42,934 nucleotides of DNA from a bacterium (GTDB lineage: Bacteria; Pseudomonadota; Alphaproteobacteria; Ferrovibrionales; Ferrovibrionaceae). Under the pieces are notes generated by a model. The model had not been told where the DNA came from and did not search any database. It saw nothing but the letters and a program-made list of their open reading frames with translations. The stretch covers positions 1-42,934 of the forward strand of contig JALHMN010000019.1 in assembly GCA_022844005.1 (NCBI GenBank), written 5' to 3'. The position numbers were made by a program, and so were the translations under genes. Each line of letters opens with the position of its first letter. Position 1 is the first letter of the stretch. Of this stretch, positions 1 through 7,595 are shown in pieces.

Positions 1-1
1 C

Positions 2-253
2 GCCGCGGCCAGCCCGCTCCGCCGGGCGGCCGAAAGCGTTTCGAGCAGCTTCGCAGCCGGCGGGCGCGCAGCCGCCGGCGGTGCCGAGGCCGGCCCTGCA
101 GCTTCTCCGCCGGACGCGCCACCCGCCTGGGCGCGGCGCATGAGGCGGAGCCAGGCCGCCAGTCACGGGGCTTCCGCCGCCACGCACGCTATCCGGTCCG
201 GCGATCACGGTGGTGGCGGCTCCTCCATCGACCTTTCTGAAGGGAACCACTGA
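2..253 (+). CDS. trbL: TrbL conjugal transfer protein, C-terminal end (partial)
   Basis: This open frame enters from the left edge and stops at TGA 251-253, giving about 83 residues. It is Ala/Pro/Gly-rich, then has a basic stretch (ARRMRRSQ) and ends in a Gly/Ser-rich tail (SGDHGGGGSSIDLSEGNH). This is the usual disordered C-terminus of TrbL (VirB6-like), the polytopic inner-membrane channel of the mating-pair-formation machinery; the membrane part lies outside the window. The stop overlaps the trbF start (TGATG), as expected in the trb operon. The assignment rests on the tail composition and on the following trbF, trbG and trbI. Confidence 0.75.
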   Translation, partial: AAASPLRRAAESVSSSFAAGGRAAAGGAEAGPAASPPDAPPAWARRMRRSQAASHGASAATHAIRSGDHGGGGSSIDLSEGNH

Positions 254-936
254 TGTTCAAGCGTTCGTCCGTCCGTTACGGCTACACACCCGTGCCGGAG
301 ACGCCCTACCAGAAGGCCGCGCAGGTGTGGGACGACCGGATCGGCTCCGCGCGCGTGCAGGCCAGGAACTGGCGCCTGATGGCGTTCGGCTGCCTGGTCT
401 TGGCCGCCGGTCTCGCCGGTGGGCTCGTCTGGCAAGCGGCGAGGGGTACGATCACGCCCTGGGTCGTCCAGGTCGACAGACTGGGCCAGGCGCAGGCAAT
501 CGCGCCGGCCGATGCCTCCTATCGGCCGACCGATCCGCAGATCGCCTTTCATCTTGCGCGCTTCATCGAGGACGTGCGCGGCCTGCCGTCCGACGCGGTC
601 GTGCTGCGCCAGGGCTGGCTACGGGCATACGAGTTCACGACGGATCGCGGCGCCGCGGCCCTCAACGACTATGCGCGCCGCGCCGATCCCTTCGCCAGGC
701 TCGGCAAGATGCAGGTCTCCGTCGAGGTCTCGAGCGTCATACGGGCATCGCCGGAGAGTTTCCGGGTGGCCTGGACCGAGCGCCGCTACGAAAGCGGCCA
801 GCTCGCCGCCACCGAGCGCTGGACCGCCATCCTCACCATCGTGATCGAACCGCCACGCGACGCCGATCGCCTGCGCAAGAATCCCCTCGGCGTATTCGTC
901 AACGCCATCAGCTGGTCGAAGGAGCTCGCACAATGA
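253..936 (+). CDS. trbF: TrbF, VirB8-like conjugal transfer protein
   Basis: A 227-residue inner-membrane protein of the type IV secretion mating-pair apparatus, VirB8/TrbF family. It has a short cytoplasmic N-terminus, a single transmembrane segment at about residues 40-62 (MAFGCLVLAAGLAGGLVW), and a periplasmic NTF2-like domain containing the family-like segment RYESGQLAATERW. Length is normal for TrbF. The start codon overlaps the trbL stop, and its own stop overlaps the trbG ATG at 933, so the three genes are translationally coupled. In the family this protein links the inner-membrane channel to the TrbG/TrbI core complex. Confidence 0.93.
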   Translation: MFKRSSVRYGYTPVPETPYQKAAQVWDDRIGSARVQARNWRLMAFGCLVLAAGLAGGLVWQAARGTITPWVVQVDRLGQAQAIAPADASYRPTDPQIAFHLARFIEDVRGLPSDAVVLRQGWLRAYEFTTDRGAAALNDYARRADPFARLGKMQVSVEVSSVIRASPESFRVAWTERRYESGQLAATERWTAILTIVIEPPRDADRLRKNPLGVFVNAISWSKELAQ

Positions 937-1880
937 AGTACCGCAGCATGCGGCCAGCCCTCTTCGTCTCCCTGCTGGCGGTCACCGGATGCGCATCCAC
1001 CAAGCCGCCGCAGATCAGTTACGACGCGAGCGTGCCGCCGCTTCCGGTGGCCGCCGCGCCTGTCGAGGATCCGCCGCCGCGGCCTCTGCATGTTCCACCG
1101 GCCTGGACGCCGGCGCGGGGAGGACCGGCGGATGCGAAGGATCCGGTGGGGCGCGTGGAGGCCGCCAATGGCGCCGCCCGCATTGAGCCTCGCCGCGAGG
1201 GCTACTTCAACGCCGTGCAGGTGTTTCCCTACAGCCCGGGGGCCCTCTATCAGATCTACGTCGCGCCGGGACAGGTCACCGACATCGCCCTGGAGCCCGG
1301 GGAGCAACTGACCGGCTCGGGCCCGGTGGCGGCGGGCGACACGGTACGCTGGATCATTGGCGACACCGAGAGCGGCAATGGTGATACGCGTCGTGTCCAT
1401 ATTCTGGTCAAGCCGACCCGGCCTGCCATCGAGACCAACCTCGTGGTCAACACCGACCGTCGTACGTACCTCATCGAGCTGCGAGCTCACGAGCGACCCT
1501 ATATGCCCTCGGTCGCGTGGTTCTATCCGGAGAGCCGAGGCAAGAGCCTTCGCGCTCTGCCCCCGGTGCCCGTTCTTCCCGAGATTGCCCAGCGCCGGTA
1601 CCGCTATTCGATCGAGGGCGACAAACCACCCTGGCGGCCGGTCAATGCCTACGACGATGGGCGCAAGGTCTATGTCGAGTTCTCGCCCGGCATTGTGCAG
1701 GGGGAGATGCCGCCCCTCTTCGTCGTCGGCGCGGACGGCAAGCCGGAGCTCGTCAACTCCCGTGCATACGCCAACGTCCTGATCGTCGACCGGCTGTTTG
1801 CCGCCGCCGAATTGCGGTTGGGGGGTGAGCGCCAGCAGATCGTTCGGATCGTCCGTACGGACGGAAGGCCACCGCGATGA
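933..1880 (+). CDS. trbG: TrbG, VirB9-like outer-membrane core lipoprotein
   Basis: A 315-residue VirB9/TrbG-family protein of the type IV secretion core complex. The start at ATG 933 is chosen because it gives a lipoprotein signal peptide with a lipobox (LLAVTGC, Cys20) and overlaps the trbF stop. The open frame extends upstream to about 210 without a stop, but that part is the shadow of trbF. A Pro-rich linker is followed by the beta-rich VirB9 domain with segments such as YSPGALYQIYVAPGQVTDIA. The stop overlaps the trbI ATG (ATGA at 1877-1880). Expected location is the outer membrane/periplasm, in contact with TrbI. Confidence 0.93.
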   Translation: MKYRSMRPALFVSLLAVTGCASTKPPQISYDASVPPLPVAAAPVEDPPPRPLHVPPAWTPARGGPADAKDPVGRVEAANGAARIEPRREGYFNAVQVFPYSPGALYQIYVAPGQVTDIALEPGEQLTGSGPVAAGDTVRWIIGDTESGNGDTRRVHILVKPTRPAIETNLVVNTDRRTYLIELRAHERPYMPSVAWFYPESRGKSLRALPPVPVLPEIAQRRYRYSIEGDKPPWRPVNAYDDGRKVYVEFSPGIVQGEMPPLFVVGADGKPELVNSRAYANVLIVDRLFAAAELRLGGERQQIVRIVRTDGRPPR

Positions 1881-3046
1881 CCGATCAATCTCAGTCGGAT
1901 TCCACACAATCGACGACCGCTCAGCCTTTCAGGCTGCGATCGGAGGGGCCTCGCGTCACCCGTCTGTCGCGCACTGTGCTGATCGGCGGGACGGCGCTGG
2001 CCCTGATCATCGTCTGCGGTGCCGTGCTGTGGGCTTTGCAGAGCGATCGGCTGCGTGGCGTCACGCCGCAAGAACTCTACACGACCGACCGGCCGCGCGT
2101 GGCCGACGGTCTGGCGGCGTTGCCCCGGGATTACACCGGGGTTCCCCGAGATGTCCCGCCGCTCGGGCCGCCGCTGCCGGGCGACCTCGGTCGGCCGATC
2201 GCGGCAGCCCAGGGTCAAGCCGCCCCATCGTCGCCCGACGCCGAGCAGCAGCGCCGGGCTCAGGAGACGGAAGCCGCCCGCGTCAGCCGCCTGTTCGCTC
2301 CCGGCAATCGTCAGACACAGCCTGGCGCCGCAAGTATTCCCCCGTCTCAGCCATCAATGTCGGCAGCGGCGGCTGCGACAGATGAAGCCTCGATCCAGAA
2401 CGGACAGGACCGCAAAGTCGCCTTCATGAATGCGCCTGTCGATCGGAAGACGACGAGTCCCGATCGTCTGGCGCAGCCTGCTTCACCGTTTGTGCTGCAG
2501 GCCGGCGCAGTCATTCCTGCGGCCCTTATCACCGGCCTTCGATCCGACCTGCCGGGACAGGTCAGCGCGCAGGTGACGGAGAACGTCTATGACACGCCGA
2601 CGGGTGGCGCGTTGTTGATTCCTCAGGGGGCACGGCTGATTGGCGTCTACGACAGCCAGGTTAGCTTCGGGCAGTCACGTCTTCTTCTGGTCTGGACGCG
2701 GCTGCTTCTGCCGAACGGCTATTCGATCGTGCTCGAACGACTGCCCGGGGCGGATGCCAGCGGTCAGGCCGGTTTGGAAGACGGTGTCGATCATCATTGG
2801 GGCTCGCTGTTCAAGGCCGCACTTCTCTCGACCATCCTCGCGGTCGGCACCGAACTCGGGTCGGACCAGAACGATAGCGATATCGTCCGTGCCCTGCGCC
2901 GTGGTGCGGGCGACACGCTGAATCAGGCTGGACAGCAAGTGGTGCGGCGCAACCTCAACATCCAGCCCACTCTGACCATCCGGCCGGGCCATCCGGTGCG
3001 GGTCATCGTAACCCGCGATCTCGTGCTGCAGCCTTACCGAGGATAG
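1877..3046 (+). CDS. trbI: TrbI, VirB10-like conjugal transfer protein
   Basis: A 389-residue VirB10/TrbI-family scaffold protein that spans inner and outer membranes in the conjugation machine. It has a short cytoplasmic N-terminus, one membrane segment at about residues 32-52 (GGTALALIIVCGAVLW), a long Pro/Gln/Ala-rich periplasmic linker, and a C-terminal TrbI domain from about residue 205 with typical segments such as VYDTPTGGALLIPQGARLIG and PGHPVRVIVTRDLVL. Length is normal. It is the last large gene of the trb operon and is followed 10 bases later by the DUF2274 gene. Confidence 0.95.
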   Translation: MTDQSQSDSTQSTTAQPFRLRSEGPRVTRLSRTVLIGGTALALIIVCGAVLWALQSDRLRGVTPQELYTTDRPRVADGLAALPRDYTGVPRDVPPLGPPLPGDLGRPIAAAQGQAAPSSPDAEQQRRAQETEAARVSRLFAPGNRQTQPGAASIPPSQPSMSAAAAATDEASIQNGQDRKVAFMNAPVDRKTTSPDRLAQPASPFVLQAGAVIPAALITGLRSDLPGQVSAQVTENVYDTPTGGALLIPQGARLIGVYDSQVSFGQSRLLLVWTRLLLPNGYSIVLERLPGADASGQAGLEDGVDHHWGSLFKAALLSTILAVGTELGSDQNDSDIVRALRRGAGDTLNQAGQQVVRRNLNIQPTLTIRPGHPVRVIVTRDLVLQPYRG

Positions 3047-3056
3047 GAGAAACCCG

Positions 3057-3302
3057 ATGTCCAAGCTCAAACTTGGTGCCATCCTGGACGAGAAGCCGGT
3101 GAAGCTGACGGTGGACTTGCCGGCGACCATCCACCGGGATCTCGTCGTCTACGCGGAGGCGCTCGGCCGTGAAACGGGGCAGACGATCGATCCGGCCAAG
3201 CTCGTGGGGCCGATGTTGGCTCGGTTCATGTCTGCGGATCGAGCGTTTGCCAAAGCGCGGCGTTCGGCAAAAGCCTCCGCGCAGAAAGTGGACGCTAGGT
3301 GA
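3057..3302 (+). CDS. DUF2274 protein at the end of the trb operon
   Basis: An 81-residue acidic/basic protein starting MSKLKLGAILDEKP, preceded by a GGAG-type ribosome site (taggagaaacccg). It matches the DUF2274 family, small proteins almost always encoded directly after trbI in alphaproteobacterial conjugative elements. The middle (KLTVDLPATIHRDLVVYAEA) resembles a ribbon-helix-helix-like fold, so a DNA-binding or relaxosome role is possible but unproven. Its last codons overlap the end of the convergent LysR gene by 8 bases. Confidence 0.85.
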   Translation: MSKLKLGAILDEKPVKLTVDLPATIHRDLVVYAEALGRETGQTIDPAKLVGPMLARFMSADRAFAKARRSAKASAQKVDAR

Positions 3303-4203
3303 GGGTGGTTGGATGGTGTGTTTGTCGGAGCGTTTCCAGGAATCGGGCAAGAGCCGGGTTTCGGTTGTGCTCCTCCCAGCATGCCGTGAAGGTGATATGG
3401 CTGGGGCCTGATGCATCGCGAAGCTCGCGAAAGCGGACGCCGGTATAAGCAAGACTGGTCCATGATTCGCAGTGAACGCTGACATGAAGTCCAGCTTCAA
3501 CCATTCCCAGGACGTTTTCGTTGCTGACGTCCCACGTCTCGATATTGGGACCATCGCCAGGCGACGAGAGCTTCTTCAGGATTATGTTGCGTAGATCCGA
3601 TCCGGGATCACGCTGGCTGAGAAGGAAGGTCTCATCCTTCAATTCGCTCCAGTCGATCGCGTCGCTGGTTGAAAGCGGATGCCTTATCGATACCGCAGCG
3701 ACAATGCGCTCTGACCAGAGCGACATGGACGGTCCATTATGCTGCCGCGCTTGTCCTGCGACAATGGCCACATCCAGCTCTCCCGATCCAAGAACAGTTA
3801 TCAACCGAGACCGCGATTGCTCAGTGACATTTAAGCGGATACCCGGAAACGTCTTGATGTATTCGGCAAGTACAGTGCGCAACTTGCTAGTCGATACCCC
3901 CAGCCCAAATCCAATTTTTACTACACCGGCTTCTCCGCGATCCACCAAGCGCGACGCTGCAACCATGTCATCAATTTCGGCAAACAAACGGCGCGAAGCG
4001 TGCGCCATGCTCTCGCCAGCCGGCGTAAGACGTACTCCACCACTTGAGCGTTCGAATAGAGAGACACCGATTTGCTCCTCAAGATGTCTAATACGGCGAC
4101 TTAATGCCGATTGCTTGAGGTTTAGGGCTGTCGCTGCTTGCCGGAAACTCCCATGCTCGGCGGCAGCGATCACGCTGCGCAACGAACTTAGATCGAGGTT
4201 CAT
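3295..4203 (-). CDS. LysR-family transcriptional regulator
   Basis: A 302-residue LysR-type regulator. Residues 1-60 form the winged helix-turn-helix, with the family-typical segment GSFRQAATALNLKQSALSRR and then the linker helix RIRHLEEQIGVSLFER. The rest is the two-lobed effector-binding domain. The start at 4203 is chosen because LysR proteins begin just before the MNLDLSSLRSV segment; the open frame continues upstream to 4497 but that extension looks non-coding. It is convergent with the trb operon and its stop overlaps the DUF2274 end. LysR genes at this position are common in alphaproteobacterial trb elements, so control of transfer is plausible. The effector is unknown. Confidence 0.88.
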   Translation of the reverse strand: MNLDLSSLRSVIAAAEHGSFRQAATALNLKQSALSRRIRHLEEQIGVSLFERSSGGVRLTPAGESMAHASRRLFAEIDDMVAASRLVDRGEAGVVKIGFGLGVSTSKLRTVLAEYIKTFPGIRLNVTEQSRSRLITVLGSGELDVAIVAGQARQHNGPSMSLWSERIVAAVSIRHPLSTSDAIDWSELKDETFLLSQRDPGSDLRNIILKKLSSPGDGPNIETWDVSNENVLGMVEAGLHVSVHCESWTSLAYTGVRFRELRDASGPSHITFTACWEEHNRNPALARFLETLRQTHHPTTLT

Positions 4204-4546
4204 ATTCCGACCATGCGCTTGTTGAGGATCGATACTGCAGGGAAGTGTGGGCTCCCTCGTCGGGCTTTCATAATGGGCGAAGCCTCGCTCGGAGATTTCC
4301 ACCAGCATACATTTTTGCAATCTCAGCGGTCTCCAGCGTTGGTGGAACGCTTCCCAGCGCCGGCGACACCTGACTATCGAGCATAAATGGGCTGAAAACT
4401 CTGCCTCTGAACGTATCGCCAAGCTCCCTTTTGCATCGGGTTGGGGCGCGGCCATTCTTAGGGCGTGACTACTGCCCTGCGCGCTGGTCGTTATCATTGA
4501 CTACTATCCGAAATGAGTATTCTGCACATGTAGGAGCATCAATCGC
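4204..4546. other. Gap between LysR and the metal cargo
   Basis: No convincing gene. The upstream extension of the LysR frame (to 4497, minus strand) lacks recognisable domains. The region must hold the LysR promoter (minus strand) and the promoter of the gene at 4547. A TTGACT hexamer at 4497-4502 with a TATTCT at 4518-4523 is a possible weak promoter but the spacing (15) is short. This gap is the junction between conjugation genes and resistance cargo. Confidence 0.4.
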
Positions 4547-4915
4547 ATGAACAATACTCTTAGTTCGCTTCTGCTAACTGTGGCTGTATTTCTACCTAGC
4601 CAACTAGCTGCCCAAACGGTTCCACCCCACGGTCTCAAGAAAACTTCGGTGCCGGAGATCGTTTGCCAGTCAGTTGAGAATCTCGGCATGACCGATGAAG
4701 GAATGACCGATCCGCAGCTCGCCAGCATAGATTGCAGGAAGCTACCGCCCGGTACCGTGATATTCGTTTCTTGGGACCATAGGAAGATTGTTGGTGGCAT
4801 GGCGGTGCGTGCAAGGAAAGACTTTCCGGACCGGATTGATTTGTTTTGGATCAGGGAGGGCAGGTTGGTGTCCGTGCCCTCGACTTGCAAGCCACCGCAT
4901 CTAGAAGCGTGCTGA
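4547..4915 (+). CDS. Secreted hypothetical protein, 122 aa
   Basis: Not recognised as a named family. The protein begins with a cleavable signal peptide (SLLLTVAVFLPSQLAAQ, cut near residue 23) and so should be periplasmic. The mature part has four Cys (IVCQSVEN, IDCRKLPPG, STCKPP and a C-terminal Cys), suggesting two disulfides or a metal site. A good ribosome site (TAGGAGC, about 10 bases before the ATG) supports the start. It is the first gene of the metal cargo and precedes the small CHSC-motif protein at 5063. A role in metal stress is inferred only from context. Confidence 0.65.
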   Translation: MNNTLSSLLLTVAVFLPSQLAAQTVPPHGLKKTSVPEIVCQSVENLGMTDEGMTDPQLASIDCRKLPPGTVIFVSWDHRKIVGGMAVRARKDFPDRIDLFWIREGRLVSVPSTCKPPHLEAC

Positions 4916-5019
4916 GAATGGAATCTGTCTGCGGCCTGCTCCGTTTTTGCCGCTGGGCCAGGTCGGATAGTGTTTACATGACCGACAGACGGGATTTGAG
5001 GCGGGATGCCTCCTCGGCG

Positions 5020-5053
5020 GTGATTGTATAACCTGACTGTGTCGGGCGATAAG
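5020..5053 (+). promoter_or_regulatory. Conserved promoter/leader element upstream of the first CHSC gene
   Basis: GTGATTGTATAACC (5020-5033), then 14 bases, then GATAAG (5048-5053), nine bases before the ATG at 5063. The same 14-mer, spacing and GATAAG recur at 7125-7158 before the paralogous gene. TATAAC fits a -10 box. No good -35 is seen at 17 bases, so an activator-dependent promoter is inferred. GATAAG may act as a weak ribosome site. Confidence 0.5.
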
Positions 5054-5062
5054 ACCAACTTA

Positions 5063-5413
5063 ATGCACGCAGTGTTCCATCGAGTGATTCTGACAATCAA
5101 GCGAGGCAAAAACCTCGTGCAGATGTTTTGTGTTGTCTCGCTGGCGCTTGCCAGCATCTCGCATGTGGTCGCCGACTTTCAAGCGGCGAACCAGCCACCC
5201 AGCCAGACCGTCGTTTTAAATCCGCAAGAAGATCAAGGTCCTGACTCGCCAAGGCTTGCGGAGGTTTGCCACAGTTGCTCGGTAGTTTCCTTCGTTGAGG
5301 TTTTGGCAGGGGCCTATGTTGCCGCAGTAACAGCATCAGAGGTGCCCGCTGGGCGTCTGATGCGCGTATCGGTATACTCGCAGCGTCTCATCGCGCCCCC
5401 ACCTAAGGCTTGA
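5063..5413 (+). CDS. Small secreted/membrane protein with CHSC motif and PPPK tail
   Basis: A 116-residue protein with an N-terminal hydrophobic signal or anchor (MFCVVSLALASISHVV), a variable linker, a conserved AEVCHSCSV motif near residue 80, and a SEVPAGRL...RLIAPPPKA tail. It is a clear paralogue of the protein at 7164-7520. ATG 5063 is preferred to a TTG at 5024, which would overlap the putative -10 box. It lies upstream of the CDF exporter. Function is unknown; the CHSC motif could bind a soft metal. A related layout (signal, Cys cluster, PP-basic tail) recurs in the proteins at 30610 and 41241, also at the head of metal operons. Confidence 0.7.
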   Translation: MHAVFHRVILTIKRGKNLVQMFCVVSLALASISHVVADFQAANQPPSQTVVLNPQEDQGPDSPRLAEVCHSCSVVSFVEVLAGAYVAAVTASEVPAGRLMRVSVYSQRLIAPPPKA

Positions 5414-5426
5414 TCCCCAACTATAT

Positions 5427-5455
5427 CGCCCACTGCGCCTAGTCTCCTGGGGGCG
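5427..5455 (+). promoter_or_regulatory. Possible hairpin after the first CHSC gene
   Basis: CGCCC (5427-5431) and GGGCG (5451-5455) can pair across a 19-base loop, 13 bases after the CHSC gene stop. This is the weakest of four hairpins found at the same place after such leader genes. There is no T-run, so it is not a standard terminator. Confidence 0.25.
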
Positions 5456-5531
5456 GCACGCTGATGTTTAAGTTGTTCGGATCAGTTATGAAAATCGGTG
5501 TCGCAGGAGCGTGCCTCCCAAGGCGACGACA

Positions 5532-5678
5532 ATGGGGGCCACGGGTCTGTCACGGCAAACGTCGTGCGTGGCCGCGGTTAGGGCCGTGGGGGCGACCATT
5601 CCTTTGGTCGCCGGTACGATTGTGTTGCCGCTGGGAGCATCGGGCCAGCGCGAAGCAACGCAGCCGATCTACTATTGA
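5532..5678 (+). CDS. Doubtful small ORF upstream of czcD
   Basis: A 48-residue frame (MGATGLSRQT to ATQPIYY) with a hydrophobic middle (GATIPLVAGTIVLPLGA), ending 12 bases before the CDF exporter. It reads more like protein than the overlapping 72-residue frame at 5464-5682, which is Arg/Trp-rich and resembles a shadow. That frame does begin with a plausible hydrophobic start (MKIGVAGACL), so the two may be halves of one frameshifted small membrane protein. Not recognised. Confidence 0.25.
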   Translation: MGATGLSRQTSCVAAVRAVGATIPLVAGTIVLPLGASGQREATQPIYY

Positions 5679-5690
5679 ATAGGATGGAGC

Positions 5691-6608
5691 ATGGGCGCGG
5701 GTCATTCACCTGAATCGGCGCCGGCCGCCGGCACCGCTGCTGCTCAACACAAGGGCCGTCTGGTCGGCGCGCTGACCCTTACAGTCAGTTTCATGGCTAT
5801 CGAGGTGATAGGAGGGCTGTGGACCGGCAGCCTCGCGTTGCTCGCGGATGCGGCACATATGATGACAGACGCCGGCGGCTTGGCTCTGGCGCTTATCGCC
5901 ATTCGCTTTGCTGAGCGTCCGGCTACACCGCAGAAGACATATGGCTATGTCCGAATGGAAGTGCTCTCTGCGCTGACCAATGCTGTGGTCTTGCTTCTGC
6001 TCACAATTTACATTTGCTACGAAGCCTATCAGCGCTTCCTGAACCCGCCGGACATTCTGGGTGGGCCCATGCTGGCGGTCGCCGCAGCAGGACTTGTCGT
6101 CAATTTAATCAGCATGAAGTTGCTGTCGGCAGGATCGTCGACAAGCCTCAATGTAAAAGGGGCGTACTTCGAGGTGTTGAGCGACATGCTCGGCTCGCTC
6201 GGGGTCATAATCGCCGCAATTGTCGTCATGCTGACAGGCTGGAAGCTGGCCGACCCCATCATCGGCGCCGGCATTGGTCTGTTCATTATTCCGCGCACCT
6301 GGATGCTGCTGAAGCAGGCGATCCACATCCTTATGGAGGGCACGCCTCCCGAAGTCGACATGCTGCTACTCGAGCGCAAACTAAAGGAGATTCCTGGCGT
6401 GATCGCTGTGCATGACTTGCACGTCTGGACGATCACATCCGGTATCGACGCAATTAGCAGTCATTTAGTCGTGTCCGACATTGCCCAAGCGAGGGCGATC
6501 CTAGTCGCTGCGAACGAAAGCATGAAAACGACCTTCAACATAAGGCACACCACATTTCAGATAGAAGACCAGCTCCTTCGCGAAGCAGAAGGGCAGCGAA
6601 GGCTTTAA
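5691..6608 (+). CDS. czcD: CDF-family divalent cation exporter (CzcD-like)
   Basis: A 305-residue cation diffusion facilitator that exchanges cytoplasmic Zn/Co/Cd for protons across the inner membrane. It has six predicted membrane helices and a cytoplasmic C-terminal domain (VIAVHDLHVWTITSG, a typical CDF dimer domain). The transport site is visible as H56-D60 in HMMTDAGGLALAL and, in helix 5, E161-D165 (AYFEVLSDMLGS); a Glu there is usual in the CzcD branch, from memory. The start has a good AGGATGGAG ribosome site. It is followed one base later by a lipoprotein gene. Metal range (Zn most likely) is from the family, not proven here. Confidence 0.92.
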   Translation: MGAGHSPESAPAAGTAAAQHKGRLVGALTLTVSFMAIEVIGGLWTGSLALLADAAHMMTDAGGLALALIAIRFAERPATPQKTYGYVRMEVLSALTNAVVLLLLTIYICYEAYQRFLNPPDILGGPMLAVAAAGLVVNLISMKLLSAGSSTSLNVKGAYFEVLSDMLGSLGVIIAAIVVMLTGWKLADPIIGAGIGLFIIPRTWMLLKQAIHILMEGTPPEVDMLLLERKLKEIPGVIAVHDLHVWTITSGIDAISSHLVVSDIAQARAILVAANESMKTTFNIRHTTFQIEDQLLREAEGQRRL

Positions 6609-6609
6609 T

Positions 6610-7014
6610 ATGGCTCCAGAGCTTGCTTATGGTAGGCGACTGGCCACCGTCCGGCGCCGCGCCCTTCAGACGGGAACGCTCGTCAAGATCTCCCTTGCGC
6701 TCGGTTTGTGCGTTCTTCTTTTAATCGTAGGCGGTTGTTCGCGGGAGATCGGAACGAAATATGAGCCGTCGCTAGCGGACCGACTAGTGCCTGGCTCATC
6801 GACGTTTGCGGATGCGGTTCGACTACTGGGCAAACCCTTCAAGACGAGGGGCACCTTGCGCGGCATTACTTGGGCTGAATGGTGGTACCTGAAAGATCAT
6901 CCCCATCGCACAGAATCACAAAACCTGGTGGCGCTGTTCGCTGCTAACGGCACGTTGCTTTCGATCGTCCGGCGCCACGACAACCAACCCCAGCTTGCAC
7001 CCTCCAATGACTAG
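6610..7014 (+). CDS. BamE/SmpA-like small lipoprotein
   Basis: A 134-residue protein with a basic N-terminus, a hydrophobic segment and a lipobox (LIVGGC, Cys43), so probably an outer- or inner-membrane lipoprotein. After the Cys the pattern GSSTFADAVRLLGKP ... TWAEWWYLKDH ... LVALFAANGTLLSIV matches the SmpA/OmlA (BamE) two-layer fold: helix with LG-P, then beta hairpin. The long N-terminus suggests the true start may be internal. It starts one base after czcD and probably shares its transcript. A role in metal efflux is inferred only from position. Confidence 0.65.
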   Translation: MAPELAYGRRLATVRRRALQTGTLVKISLALGLCVLLLIVGGCSREIGTKYEPSLADRLVPGSSTFADAVRLLGKPFKTRGTLRGITWAEWWYLKDHPHRTESQNLVALFAANGTLLSIVRRHDNQPQLAPSND

Positions 7015-7124
7015 AGGTTCAAGCGCAAAGATCACCGATCCGTTCGAAGTCGGCCTGAAACGTAGCGAAGAGCACTGCCGTGTGAAGTTCGCTCCCTGGG
7101 TCGCAACGCCGCATCAGTGCTCAG

Positions 7125-7158
7125 GTGATTGTATAACCCCTACGCGGTGATAGATAAG
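7125..7158 (+). promoter_or_regulatory. Second copy of the conserved promoter/leader element
   Basis: GTGATTGTATAACC (7125-7138), 14 bases, then GATAAG (7153-7158), identical in sequence and spacing to 5020-5053. It lies just upstream of the second CHSC gene and the czcCBA operon. The putative -10 is TATAAC at 7132-7137. Sequence outside these blocks differs between the two copies, which argues that the blocks are under selection. Confidence 0.5.
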
Positions 7159-7163
7159 CGAAC

Positions 7164-7520
7164 GTGGTGATTAGTATAGGACATCCGCTGGCACTGGCAT
7201 TTCGACGGAGCGTACGCTTCGTCCGAATGTTCTGCGTACTGTCCTTGGCAATCGCCAGCATCGTGCATGTTTTCGGCGATTTTCGCGCGAACGGCGCAGA
7301 TATCGATGCAGGGCAGGCTGCGGTTTCCAGCGCATCGAACGACCTCGAAAGCGAGGGCGGCCAGGCTGCGGAAGTCTGTCATAGCTGCTCTGTCTCGCCC
7401 TATTTCACCGCAGCATCCGTGCTCTTCTTTGCCGACACTTCTTCGGAAGTGCCTGAAGGACGCCTTATAGAGGTGGCCGCTGCCTTTTCACGCCTAGCAG
7501 GCCCACCCCCCAAGACCTGA
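7164..7520 (+). CDS. Small secreted/membrane protein with CHSC motif and PPPK tail (second copy)
   Basis: A 118-residue paralogue of the protein at 5063: hydrophobic N-terminus with MFCVLSLAIASIVHVF, linker, AEVCHSCSVSPYF, then SSEVPEGRLIEV and the tail RLAGPPPKT. Start is GTG 7164 or GTG 7167; alignment with the paralogue favours 7167. It heads the czcCBA operon, separated by 75 bases containing a GC hairpin. Not a named family that I recognise. Two copies, each heading an efflux unit, suggest a regulatory or metal-sensing role in the periplasm, which is inference. Confidence 0.7.
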   Translation: MVISIGHPLALAFRRSVRFVRMFCVLSLAIASIVHVFGDFRANGADIDAGQAAVSSASNDLESEGGQAAEVCHSCSVSPYFTAASVLFFADTSSEVPEGRLIEVAAAFSRLAGPPPKT

Positions 7521-7540
7521 TTTCGTCGTGTTTCGAACAT

Positions 7541-7561
7541 CGCGCCAACGTTTTCGGCGCG
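7541..7561 (+). promoter_or_regulatory. Hairpin between the CHSC gene and czcC
   Basis: CGCGCC (7541-7546), nine-base loop, GGCGCG (7556-7561): a perfect six-pair stem, 20 bases after the small gene and 35 before czcC. No T-run follows, so it may be an attenuator, RNA-processing or stability element rather than a terminator. Confidence 0.35.
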
Positions 7562-7595
7562 GTCGTGCCGATGAACGCTTTTCTGGGATCAAATC

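Noticed and set aside
210..932. Upstream extension of the trbG frame to 210
   Set aside because: It overlaps trbF completely in another frame; the lipobox signal at 933 gives the proper TrbG start.
4204..4497. N-terminal extension of the LysR protein
   Set aside because: LysR proteins start next to the helix-turn-helix at 4203; the extension has no domain and poor protein character.
5691..6608. Glu instead of His in the second CDF metal site as an anomaly
   Set aside because: Glu at this place (AYxEVxSDxLGS) is, as far as I recall, usual in the CzcD branch, so it is not a defect.
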